From the NCBI GenBank assembly GCA_025934545.1, contig JAICXV010000111.1, positions 1 through 7,142 of the forward strand: a DNA stretch of 7,142 bases, read 5' to 3'. The notes below the pieces were generated by a model, which saw only the letters and a program-made list of their open reading frames with translations, searched no databases and was not told where the DNA came from. The stretch is from Verrucomicrobiia bacterium (GTDB lineage: Bacteria; Verrucomicrobiota; Verrucomicrobiia; Limisphaerales; Palsa-1400). Below are positions 1 to 6,119 of this stretch, piece after piece (position 1 is the first letter of the stretch; every line of letters begins with the position of its first letter). A program made the position numbers and the translations under genes.

Positions 1-2
1 AT

Positions 3-803
3 CATTTTCAAAAGGCGATCGAATATGTTCAATCGGGTAAAATGGGGACCGTCAACATCTGCCGCGCGTGGATTACCGGGCAGGACAAATCGATGGGGCA
101 TCAAACGCCACAGGCAGCTCCAGCAAGTTTGGATTATGATATGTGGCTCGGGCCGGCGCCAAAACGTCCATACCAACCCGATCGTTGCCATTATACATGG
201 CGCTGGTTCTTCGATTACGGCGGCGGTTTGATGACTGATTGGGGCGTTCACATGATCGACATCGTTTTGCTCGCGATGCGGGAAGACCCAACGCGCGTTG
301 CTACCAGTGGCGGTAAATTCACGATGGACGACGATCGCGATACGCCCGACACGATGCAGGCGATTTATCAGTTCCCGAAATTTACGATGAATTGGGAATA
401 CCGTTTCAACAACCAACGCGGCATCGACGGCGGTCGCAATCACGGCTCCGAGTTTATCGGTTCAAAAGGCACCTTGATCGTCGATCGCGAGGGCTATCAA
501 TTCTTCCCGAATGGCGATCCTAAGAACGTGGAACCACCGCCCAAACTTGAACGCACCGAAAGCACGCATTGGCAGAACTTTTTAGACTGCGTGAAGACCC
601 GCGAAACGCCACGGTCCGGTATTGAGTCCATGGCAAAGACAACCATGCTGTGTCACCTTGGAAATATTTCGTACGAATGCGGCAAGACTGTGCAGTGGGA
701 CGCCGAGAAGCAGGACATCATCAACCACGGCGATGTTAAACACTGCATCTCCTACGAACGCGAATATCGCAAGCCGTGGAAGTTGAAGGTCTATAAGGCT
801 TAA
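3..803 (+). CDS. Gfo/Idh/MocA family oxidoreductase, 3' part (5' end outside the window)
   Basis: The reading frame is open from the first complete codon at position 3 to the TAA at 801-803, giving 266 residues with no upstream stop, so the gene begins left of the window. The ATG at 42 is internal, not a start. The missing part would carry the N-terminal Rossmann NAD(P)-binding domain; what is visible is the C-terminal alpha/beta substrate-binding domain. Seen in the fragment: E-Y-V-Q-S-G-K-M-G-T-V near residues 7-17, and the family motif G-G-G-L-M-T-D-W-G-V-H-M-I-D at 73-86, with H83 and nearby D79 and D86 in the usual active-site region. The protein ends in Y-R-K-P-W-K-L, a tail common in the Verrucomicrobia/Planctomycetes members. 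Family members oxidise or reduce sugars, inositols and related polyols; the substrate cannot be told from this piece. It converges with the two-component operon, with 13 bases between the stop codons. Family assignment is firm; exact function is unknown. Confidence 0.93.
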   Translation, partial: HFQKAIEYVQSGKMGTVNICRAWITGQDKSMGHQTPQAAPASLDYDMWLGPAPKRPYQPDRCHYTWRWFFDYGGGLMTDWGVHMIDIVLLAMREDPTRVATSGGKFTMDDDRDTPDTMQAIYQFPKFTMNWEYRFNNQRGIDGGRNHGSEFIGSKGTLIVDREGYQFFPNGDPKNVEPPPKLERTESTHWQNFLDCVKTRETPRSGIESMAKTTMLCHLGNISYECGKTVQWDAEKQDIINHGDVKHCISYEREYRKPWKLKVYKA

Positions 804-825
804 AACGTCCGGCAGGTTAGCCGAC
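802..825 (-). terminator. candidate intrinsic terminator of the two-component operon
   Basis: Read on the - strand, GT-CGGC (825-820) pairs with GCCG-AC (813-807, one bulged base at 809) around a six-base loop, and is followed by GTTTT. The response-regulator stop codon (819-817) lies inside the loop. The stem is short and the T run has only four bases, so this is a plausible but weak terminator in the narrow gap between two convergent genes. Confidence 0.35.
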
Positions 826-1509
826 AAGTTTATAGCCGACGCCGTGGACCGTGATGAGGTGTTTGGGTTCGCCGCGGCCGTCGCCCAACTTTTTGCGCAA
901 CTGGACTATGACTTGGTCGAGGGTACGCGTTGTTCCGTAGTAGTTATACCCCCAAACCTCGTTGAGCAACTTTTCGCGCGAGAGTACTTCGCCCCGACGT
1001 TCGTGGAATAATTTCAGGAGCTTCAATTCCTTGGGGGTCAATTCCTGGACGGTCTTGCCGGCACGAACCTGGAACGTCTTGCAATCCACCACGGCGCTGC
1101 CGATTTCGAACTTCAAATCCTCACGTTCAGGTGTGCCTTGTGTCCGGCGCAGCAGCACATGCACCCGCGCCAACAATTCACGCACGCCGAACGGCTTGGT
1201 CATATAATCATCCGCGCCGAACTCAAGGCCGATGACCTTGTCGATTTCCTCTCCTTTGGCGGTGAGCATAAGGATGGGTGCCGTCACTTTTTTCGCACGG
1301 AGCTGTTTGCAAACATCGAAGCCACTCAACCCCGGCAGCATCACATCGAGAATAATCAATGCCGGCTGATGCTTGATCGCTGATTCGACCGCGCGGTCAC
1401 CGCGATTGCAAACGATTGAGTCGAACCCATCGTCTTTCAAAAGCTGTTCGAGCCCGAGCGAAATATGCGAATCGTCTTCAACTATCAGGATTTGTGTTCG
1501 CGGTTCCAC
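817..1509 (-). CDS. OmpR/PhoB-family DNA-binding response regulator
   Basis: A 230-residue protein with the two usual domains. Residues about 5-120 form the receiver: acidic pocket E11-D12-D13, phospho-acceptor D55 in L-I-I-L-D-V-M-L-P-G, T83 in M-L-T-A-K, and K105 in D-D-Y-M-T-K-P-F. Residues about 130-229 form a winged-helix DNA-binding domain, with E-L-T-P-K-E-L-K-L-L at 156-165, S-R-E-K-L-L-N-E-V-W at 177-186, and a recognition-helix region R-T-L-D-Q-V-I-V-Q-L-R-K-K-L ending near 208. All residues needed for phosphorylation are present. The start codon is GTG (1509-1507), three bases after the histidine kinase stop, so translation is probably coupled; no clear Shine-Dalgarno site precedes it. 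It should take phosphate from the kinase encoded just upstream and act in the cytoplasm as a transcription factor. Regulators of this class bind tandem half-sites, and such repeats lie in front of this operon. Target genes are otherwise unknown. Confidence 0.95.
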   Translation of the reverse strand: MEPRTQILIVEDDSHISLGLEQLLKDDGFDSIVCNRGDRAVESAIKHQPALIILDVMLPGLSGFDVCKQLRAKKVTAPILMLTAKGEEIDKVIGLEFGADDYMTKPFGVRELLARVHVLLRRTQGTPEREDLKFEIGSAVVDCKTFQVRAGKTVQELTPKELKLLKLFHERRGEVLSREKLLNEVWGYNYYGTTRTLDQVIVQLRKKLGDGRGEPKHLITVHGVGYKLVG

Positions 1510-1512
1510 TGG

Positions 1513-3273
1513 TTAATTATTGCTTTTCAGTTCAATGACAAAACAACTTCCACCCGTCTCGCGTCGGTGGAAAACGACATCACCGCCGTGCGCTCGGGCA
1601 ATTTGTCGCGCTAACGTGAGGCCGAGGCCCGAGCCTTGAATTCCGCTGCTCAACGATTCGTGCGCTCGGTAAAACTGTTCGAAAATCTTTTCCTCGCTAC
1701 CAACGGGAATACCTGTCCCGCGATCTAAAACCTCAATACGCACTGTCCCATTGCTCCGCGCGCCATCGATTTCGATTTCTTTTGTTCCGTTCGAATACTT
1801 CTCGGCGTTGGAAATCAAATTGACCAACACTTGCGCGAGAGCATCTCGGTCTGCGTTCACCATCAGCGGTTGTTGCGGTAATTGCACCTTCACAGTGAAC
1901 CCTTTCGATTCGAGATTCGGCCGGTAGCTTTCAACGGTCGACCGAACCACATCCGCCGCATCACACTGTTGAAAGTTGTATTTCTTTTCACCGTGCGAAA
2001 TGCGTGCGAAATCCAAAACGTTGTTGATCAAACGGCTTAGTCTGGCGGTTTCAGCGGTGATGATATTGGAATAGGATCGGCGTTTTTCCGCGTCATCGAC
2101 GTGTCCATTGGCGAGCAGTTCCGAAAACATCCGGATGGAAGTCAGCGGGGTCTTCAGTTCGTGCGATACGTTGCTGACGAAGTCGGTCTTTTGTTGCGCC
2201 AGATCGAGCTCCTTGCGCAAGCAACGGATCACAAACCAGCAACCGATGGCGATCACGACGAATAAACCAGAAATCAGTGACGCCAGTGCGATCGTTGCTA
2301 ATTTTGCGGAATGTCCCATTTTCGCCGGATTTTTGAGATACACGCCTACTTCCCAGTGCGGCAACGCCTCACCGACTTCGCTGGCGACAAATGGTCGCTT
2401 CCAATTTGGAGCAGCATAGTTTGTATCCGAGAGAGCAATCGGTCGCGCCGCGTCATCTAAAAAAGCAACGACGATGTCTTGCGCGAAAGCGGGTTCGACT
2501 TTTGCCAGGGCGCGAAATTCACCGATGAACTTGGGAAGGTTCAATTGTACTCCGTACACCGAATCCATTTTCGAAGGAGTGGGCTTATACCAAAGCATTA
2601 ACTTCAATTGATCGCGCAGAAATCGAGCAACAACGCCTTCTTTTGCGCTTCCCATCAATTGCACGAACTCCGCCGGTGCCGAAGCGACTTTCGAAACGGC
2701 CTGATTCGTGCCAATATTTGGCCCAATGACGCAGGTGGGCGCGACCGATCTTTGTTCGGTTTTTGTCGGCGGCGATGAATTGGTCGATGCAGCGGTCAGG
2801 ACCGGTGTCCAATAGACTTCGACGCTGTCGCAGCAAAAGAATCGGTCGTTATCCAAACGAAACTGCCGCGCCTCCGGGCGACTGAATAGAGACGGAGACA
2901 AAACCTGGCCGCCGGGTGAAATCACAAAACCAACTTCGGCCAGCGGCCAGTCCGCACATAAAGCTTCGTCGAAGGTGGTGGCCAATTGTGTTTCGTCGGT
3001 GCGCGCGAGTAACGCCTGAACTTTTTCGCCAAACTCCAACTGCTTCTCCTCCAGTTTGGAATTGATCCTTTTCGCGAACGAATCGGCCACGCCCTGGTAA
3101 ACGGCGGATTGTTGGCGTTCGAGGACAAAGCGTTGATCGCGGAGCGAACGGATGGCCAGCGCGCCCAGAATCAGACTGGGCGCAACCACCGCCACAATGA
3201 GAATCCACGCCAGCTTCTTCATTCCGGCTAATTGTCTGCTTTTTGTGCTCTGGCGTCGAGTGCCTTGTCTCAT
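1513..3273 (-). CDS. membrane-bound sensor histidine kinase
   Basis: 586 residues if translation starts at the ATG (3273-3271) that overlaps the upstream stop as ATGA. A second candidate is Met18 (3222-3220), directly before the first membrane segment; neither has a good ribosome binding site. Order of parts: membrane segment about 19-41; extracytoplasmic sensor region about 42-324 matching no family I recognise; second membrane segment about 325-350; then a HisKA domain with F-V-S-N-V-S-H-E-L-K-T-P-L-T-S, phospho-acceptor H371. The HATPase domain shows the N box V-N-L-I-S-N-A-E-K-Y-S (N485 and N489), the G1 box D-R-G-T-G-I-P at 517-523, F-E-Q-F-Y-R at 531-536 and the G2 box G-S-G-L-G-L at 547-552. 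It is therefore a complete, probably active kinase without a HAMP or receiver domain. The sensor region has a vicinal cysteine pair (C147-C148) and a Ser/Thr/Pro-rich stretch at 160-180. It lies between a secreted protein gene and its cognate regulator gene. The signal sensed is unknown. Confidence 0.93.
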   Translation of the reverse strand: MRQGTRRQSTKSRQLAGMKKLAWILIVAVVAPSLILGALAIRSLRDQRFVLERQQSAVYQGVADSFAKRINSKLEEKQLEFGEKVQALLARTDETQLATTFDEALCADWPLAEVGFVISPGGQVLSPSLFSRPEARQFRLDNDRFFCCDSVEVYWTPVLTAASTNSSPPTKTEQRSVAPTCVIGPNIGTNQAVSKVASAPAEFVQLMGSAKEGVVARFLRDQLKLMLWYKPTPSKMDSVYGVQLNLPKFIGEFRALAKVEPAFAQDIVVAFLDDAARPIALSDTNYAAPNWKRPFVASEVGEALPHWEVGVYLKNPAKMGHSAKLATIALASLISGLFVVIAIGCWFVIRCLRKELDLAQQKTDFVSNVSHELKTPLTSIRMFSELLANGHVDDAEKRRSYSNIITAETARLSRLINNVLDFARISHGEKKYNFQQCDAADVVRSTVESYRPNLESKGFTVKVQLPQQPLMVNADRDALAQVLVNLISNAEKYSNGTKEIEIDGARSNGTVRIEVLDRGTGIPVGSEEKIFEQFYRAHESLSSGIQGSGLGLTLARQIARAHGGDVVFHRRETGGSCFVIELKSNN

Positions 3274-4856
3274 TGCGAAACCGACGCAGTTTTGATGGGT
3301 GTCGGCGTTGGCACGACCGTTTTCACTGTTAATTTGTGCTGACCGTCAGAGGCAAAGAGCGTGACCTCTTTAATGATTTCTCCCGGCGGTTTGCCTTTGA
3401 GATACATCACCACGGGAATCTCGCCGCGAGCGCTTGGTTTGATATGCCATGGTTGCGCCGGCAACTCGGCACGCGTGCAGCCGCAGGTGCCTTGCGCACG
3501 TTCAATCACCACCTCCTTGGCGGATAAGTTTGCGACTCTGAATTTAAAATGTGCTTCCTCTTCGCCCGGCTTGGCGGAGTAATCCTTCGTCACTGAATCG
3601 AAAACCAAACCGTCCGACAGAACGGCGTGCGCCCGTTGCGACAACGGCAATAACTTTGCCGCTTCGAGCGAGTGTGTCAGAAACGGCTGCGCAAACCTGC
3701 CGGCTTCGGTTAACATTTGATGCACGCGCAGTCTGGCTTCAAAATCTCCTTTGCTCATTTGCTGGACGGCTTCGGCCAGGTCTTTCTCTTGTTTTGGCGA
3801 AATGACTTCGGCCCGTCCCACCATGACGCGTGTCAGTTCGCGCGGCTTTGGTTCGATGGTGATTGGCAGAATCTGGTCCGTCCATTTGCGCGGTAGCAGG
3901 TAAAGCACCCGCGTGCCTTCTTCTTCGAACCACGAACTTTTCCACGTGGCGACCATGGCTGACGCTTCGCGCTTGAAAAGCTTTTGTGCAATCAACGCCG
4001 TCGCCAATTCATTGCTAAGCGTATTATTTAATTGGTCGATTGGTTGAGCGATGCCAGTCAATTCAACTTGTTGTTTCGCGGACGGTTTCAAATCTTTGAC
4101 GTGCTTGAGATGTGCCTGGCCATGTCGCACTTCCAGCACAAACAGATCTGTCAGCGGCTCGTTGCCCGTGTTTTCCAGGTCGACGGTTCCGTCATTGCTC
4201 ATTGAAACTCGCAACGGAGTTTTGAAAGCGCCTTCGCCTCGGTAGAACAGGAACTTTTCATACTCAGAAGTTTTGTTGGTAACGCCGGTTTCAATTCGCA
4301 AATTGGCAGAATCAGTTTCGCGCGCGGAGTAATAGTGGCTGCCGATCGTATCATGTCGCAGGGCTCCGTTCGTGGTGTGCGGCAAAACGTGTACGTCTGC
4401 CCAGTGTAGCAGGCTTGCCTTAAAGCTGTTGGAACCGCCGTTCACAAACACTGCCGGGCCCGCTTCTGTTGCGCGAGGATACCATTCTGTCATGCGCCCT
4501 TGCGGGAACTGCACGGCCAGGTCAACGACCTGTTCACGGTCGGAATAGAAATAGACGACGGGCGTCTCCATCCGTTGCAGAATCATCATCGAGCCTTTTG
4601 GCAAACCAGACGAAGGAATCCATTTACCTTCCAATCCCGAATGCGACCAGTTGTAAACGAACGAGGGCAGAGGAGCGATGTCGCTCGATTGCCAATAGAG
4701 AGGTTCGCCGTCGCTGCCCTGAACTGAAGTGAACGTGCCCCATTCGTGCACGACCAAATTCTTTGCCATCCGGCTCTGCGAAATTCCAAACACGCCGAGA
4801 ACAACGCCACAGCAAAGCGCCGTGGCCAACAACAACTGCAAAGTGAATCGTTTCAT
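3270..4856 (-). CDS. uncharacterised exported HEWGTF-type protein with C-terminal DUF1573 domain
   Basis: 528 residues from the ATG at 4856-4854, preferred because AAGGTG sits five bases before it; a TTG at 4874 would only add six residues. The N-terminus (K-R, then L-Q-L-L-L-A-T-A-L-C-C-G-V-V-L-G-V-F-G) is a signal peptide or membrane anchor; no clean lipobox is seen. The long body matches a secreted family of unknown function that I recall from Verrucomicrobia, Planctomycetes and Acidobacteria: H-E-W-G-T-F-T-S-V at 37-45, R-M-E-T-P-V-V-Y-F-Y-S at 95-105, T-E-W-Y-P-R at 123-128, and S-W-F-E-E-E-G-T-R-V-L-Y-L-L-P-R near 308-323. Residues about 417-515 form a DUF1573 (Ig-like, ASH-type) module with the hallmark C-G-C-T at 458-461. 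It is first in the operon and overlaps the kinase start by four bases, so it may work with the kinase outside the membrane; that link is inference. No enzymatic motif is evident. Confidence 0.85.
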   Translation of the reverse strand: MKRFTLQLLLATALCCGVVLGVFGISQSRMAKNLVVHEWGTFTSVQGSDGEPLYWQSSDIAPLPSFVYNWSHSGLEGKWIPSSGLPKGSMMILQRMETPVVYFYSDREQVVDLAVQFPQGRMTEWYPRATEAGPAVFVNGGSNSFKASLLHWADVHVLPHTTNGALRHDTIGSHYYSARETDSANLRIETGVTNKTSEYEKFLFYRGEGAFKTPLRVSMSNDGTVDLENTGNEPLTDLFVLEVRHGQAHLKHVKDLKPSAKQQVELTGIAQPIDQLNNTLSNELATALIAQKLFKREASAMVATWKSSWFEEEGTRVLYLLPRKWTDQILPITIEPKPRELTRVMVGRAEVISPKQEKDLAEAVQQMSKGDFEARLRVHQMLTEAGRFAQPFLTHSLEAAKLLPLSQRAHAVLSDGLVFDSVTKDYSAKPGEEEAHFKFRVANLSAKEVVIERAQGTCGCTRAELPAQPWHIKPSARGEIPVVMYLKGKPPGEIIKEVTLFASDGQHKLTVKTVVPTPTPIKTASVSQ

Positions 4857-4861
4857 ACCCG

Positions 4862-4867
4862 CACCTT
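4862..4867 (-). promoter_or_regulatory. Shine-Dalgarno site of the DUF1573-protein gene
   Basis: AAGGTG on the - strand ends five bases before the ATG at 4856. It is one of the few good ribosome binding sites in the window and decides the start in favour of the ATG over the TTG at 4874, which would place this sequence inside the gene. Confidence 0.6.
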
Positions 4868-4887
4868 GCCTCAAGTCTCAGTGCCGG

Positions 4888-4926
4888 TTGTCAGGCGTCA
4901 GTAAAACAATTGTAAAAAAATTGTAA
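4888..4926 (-). promoter_or_regulatory. four direct hexamer repeats with 11-bp period (candidate response-regulator binding site)
   Basis: Read on the - strand there are four hexamers, each separated by exactly five bases: TTACAA (4926-4921), TTACAA (4915-4910), TTACTG (4904-4899) and TGACAA (4893-4888). Matches to TTACAA are 6, 6, 4 and 5 of 6. Phasing at one helical turn is how PhoB/PhoP/OmpR-class regulators bind, and the layout recalls the tandem TT(A/T/C)ACA-type PhoP boxes of Bacillus. The array ends 31 bases before the ATG of the operon whose last gene encodes such a regulator, so autoregulation is a natural reading. TACAAT within the second repeat could also serve as a -10 element, but no matching -35 is seen. 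Binding is inferred, not shown. Confidence 0.5.
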
Positions 4927-4946
4927 GGCGCCGCGCGCAAACCGCC

Positions 4947-4975
4947 TTGAATTCGGGAGGTGTTCCGGCCATATT
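4947..4975 (+). promoter_or_regulatory. candidate sigma70-type promoter of the tRNA gene
   Basis: TTGAAT (4947-4952) and CATATT (4970-4975) are separated by 17 bases and match the -35 and -10 consensus at 5 and 4 of 6 positions. The predicted start would fall a few bases before the mature tRNA 5' end at 4985. The position and spacing are right, but hexamers of this quality also occur by chance. Confidence 0.4.
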
Positions 4976-4984
4976 ACGCGGCGC

Positions 4985-5059
4985 GCCAGCTTAGCTCAGC
5001 GGTAGAGCAACGGTTTTGTAAACCGTCGGTCGCCGGTTCAATCCCGGCAGCTGGCTCCA
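4985..5059 (+). tRNA. tRNA-Thr, anticodon UGU
   Basis: A full cloverleaf can be folded by eye. The acceptor stem GCCAGCT (4985-4991) pairs with AGCTGGC (5049-5055) over seven perfect pairs. The D stem is GCTC/GAGC. The anticodon stem ACGGT/ACCGT encloses the loop TTTGTAA, giving anticodon TGT, which reads ACA (threonine). The T stem GCCGG/CCGGC encloses TTCAATC. The discriminator base is T5056 and the CCA end is encoded (5057-5059). It stands alone, oriented away from the two-component operon. The reverse strand gives a spurious reading frame of a kind often wrongly annotated opposite tRNAs. Confidence 0.97.
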
Positions 5060-5072
5060 CTTCCTCCCTCCA

Positions 5073-5096
5073 AGCGTTACCGTTTCGCTCCTTTTT
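5073..5096 (+). terminator. weak candidate terminator after the tRNA
   Basis: AGCG (5073-5076) can pair with CGCT (5086-5089) around a nine-base loop, followed within two bases by five T residues (5092-5096). It is correctly placed 13 bases after the tRNA, but the stem has only four pairs, so the call rests mainly on position and the T run. Confidence 0.3.
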
Positions 5097-5129
5097 GTTA
5101 CGAAATTTGTGACGCAGACGACTTTTGTG

Positions 5130-5164
5130 TTGACAAAAATCGCCGTTTGCGCAAACGTTTGCGT
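5130..5164 (+). promoter_or_regulatory. TTGACA promoter element plus LacI/GalR-type palindromic operator, copy 1
   Basis: TTGACAAAA (5130-5138) is followed after seven bases by the 19-base element at 5146-5164, whose core CGCAAACGTTTGCG (5150-5163) is a perfect 14-bp palindrome centred on CpG. It fits the G-N-A-A-N-C-G-N-T-T-N-C core of LacI/GalR-family operators and closely resembles the E. coli PurR box. A second overlapping palindrome, TTTGCGCAAA, covers 5146-5155. The same 19 bases recur before the gene at 6182. With a 17-base spacer the -10 position would be AAACGT, a poor match lying inside the palindrome, so a bound protein may either block or help polymerase here. The ATG of the lysozyme gene lies 68 bases after the palindrome. 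Confidence 0.65.
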
Positions 5165-5231
5165 AAATTCCCCAACGACACGGCAAAAGCCGCAACAAGA
5201 ACCGTACAGTCAAACAAACTAGAAAGAACAC

Positions 5232-5996
5232 ATGAAGCCACCAAAAGCAGGTAATACAGTCGTCGCGCTTGTCGCGACTGGCGCCTTGTTAATCGGGAGT
5301 GCTGGGGTTACTCAGGCGAAACCGCTCGGAATCGATGTTTCGAACAACAATGGCAGCGTCAATTGGACCGCTGCTTATAACAACAGCAACATTCGTTTTG
5401 GCTTTGCCAAAGCAACCGAAGGTCAGTTCTTCCAGGACAGCACCTATCATAACAACATGTCGAATGGAAAACTCGCCGGATGTCTGATGGGGGCGTATGC
5501 GTTCTCGCATCCTGCCTCCGACGACCCACAGAACGAGGCGAACTATTTCTATAATTTCGCCAACGCTAACTTCAACATCGGCGGCCAAACTATCGGTCCC
5601 GTCCTCGATTTGGAAATTTTCAGCGGGCACATCAACGCCAATAGCTATACGGATTGGGCGAATCAATGGGGTGCCAAAATCATCAGCCGTATGCATACTG
5701 ACGGCCGAACCTGTAATTGGATCCTCTACACCAGCTCTTGCAGCGCCTGCAACGTGGGTGGCTCGATCACCGGCAGCCCTTGGATCGCCGACTATAACGG
5801 ACAGGATTCGCAAACCGGAACGCCTTGGAGCGTTTGCGGTAGTTGCAATGTTTGGCCCGGAGACGGCTGGCGTTTCTGGCAGTTCACGGCCAGCGGCAGC
5901 GTCTCCGGAGTGTCCGGCGGTTGCGATAAAGACGTCTATGATGGGTTGCTCTCGGATCTCATGAGCAGCGACCTGATCATGCACAGCTATCCTTGA
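5232..5996 (+). CDS. secreted glycoside hydrolase family 25 lysozyme (muramidase)
   Basis: 254 residues. The ATG is preceded by a purine stretch, AGAAAG, five bases upstream. Residues 1-29 are a signal peptide (basic start, hydrophobic run V-V-A-L-V-A-T-G-A-L-L-I-G-S-A-G, probable cleavage after T-Q-A at 27-29). The mature part is a single GH25 barrel of usual size. L-G-I-D-V-S at 32-37 carries the conserved D35. F-G-F-A-K-A-T-E-G lies at 56-64. The catalytic D-x-E is in P-V-L-D-L-E at 123-128 (D126, E128). W-I-A-D-Y is at 184-188, F-W-Q-F at 215-218 and D-K-D-V-Y at 232-236. GH25 enzymes cleave the beta-1,4 bond between N-acetylmuramic acid and N-acetylglucosamine in peptidoglycan. No cell-wall-binding repeats follow. 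Seven cysteines in the mature part, including C170-x-x-C173 and C202-x-x-C205, suggest disulfides and export. It is probably monocistronic, between its own promoter/operator and a strong terminator. Role in wall remodelling, scavenging or attack on other bacteria cannot be decided. Confidence 0.93.
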   Translation: MKPPKAGNTVVALVATGALLIGSAGVTQAKPLGIDVSNNNGSVNWTAAYNNSNIRFGFAKATEGQFFQDSTYHNNMSNGKLAGCLMGAYAFSHPASDDPQNEANYFYNFANANFNIGGQTIGPVLDLEIFSGHINANSYTDWANQWGAKIISRMHTDGRTCNWILYTSSCSACNVGGSITGSPWIADYNGQDSQTGTPWSVCGSCNVWPGDGWRFWQFTASGSVSGVSGGCDKDVYDGLLSDLMSSDLIMHSYP

Positions 5997-6017
5997 TTCC
6001 GTTTCCATGTAGGTAAT

Positions 6018-6061
6018 CCAGAGGTTCATCGCGAAATGCGGTGAACCTCTGGTTCAGTTTT
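6018..6061 (+). terminator. strong hairpin terminator after the lysozyme gene
   Basis: CCAGAGGTTCA (6018-6028) pairs perfectly with TGAACCTCTGG (6042-6052). The stem continues through a T-G wobble and three G-C pairs (6030-6032 with 6038-6040) to a five-base loop, GAAAT, for about 15 pairs in all. A moderately T-rich tail follows (TTCAGTTTT). It begins 21 bases after the lysozyme stop. The tail is not a pure T run, so release might be partial, but the hairpin is by far the strongest in the gap and should separate the lysozyme transcript from the next gene. Confidence 0.75.
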
Positions 6062-6119
6062 GGCTTGTTCGGTATCGTGAATTTTTTCAAGTTTTTCGTC
6101 CGACGTAATAGGTTCTGAC

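Noticed and set aside
42..44. ATG as the start of the oxidoreductase gene
   Set aside because: The frame is open and family-like upstream of it (residues H-F-Q-K-A-I-E-Y-V-Q before this Met), and the N-terminal NAD-binding domain is missing, so the gene starts outside the window.
4872..4874. TTG start for the DUF1573-protein gene, giving an N-terminus M-R-Q-G-A-G like the kinase M-R-Q-G-T-R
   Set aside because: The likeness comes from a short similar stretch (10 of 13 bases) that in the first gene contains the Shine-Dalgarno site of the ATG at 4856. The ATG has correct spacing, so the TTG and the likeness are probably accidental.
4934..4942. Third partial copy of the palindromic operator (GCGCAAAC) upstream of the tRNA and the two-component operon
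   Set aside because: Only one half-site is present; the second half and the TTGACAAAA block are missing, so it is likely chance in a GC-rich stretch.
4974..5231. Reading frame of 85 codons on the - strand containing G-I-E-P-A-T-D-G-L-Q-N-R-C-S-T-A-E-L-S-W
   Set aside because: This is the reverse complement of the tRNA-Thr gene, a well-known false protein annotation. It has no independent coding support.
4985..5231. tRNA-Thr as an integration site for a genomic island carrying the lysozyme gene
   Set aside because: No integrase gene and no repeat of the tRNA 3' end is visible in the window, and the following genes show no obvious change in composition.
5289..6029. 246-codon open frame on the - strand opposite the lysozyme gene
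   Set aside because: The + strand frame has a signal peptide and GH25 catalytic motifs; the opposite frame has no recognisable domain and is a shadow.
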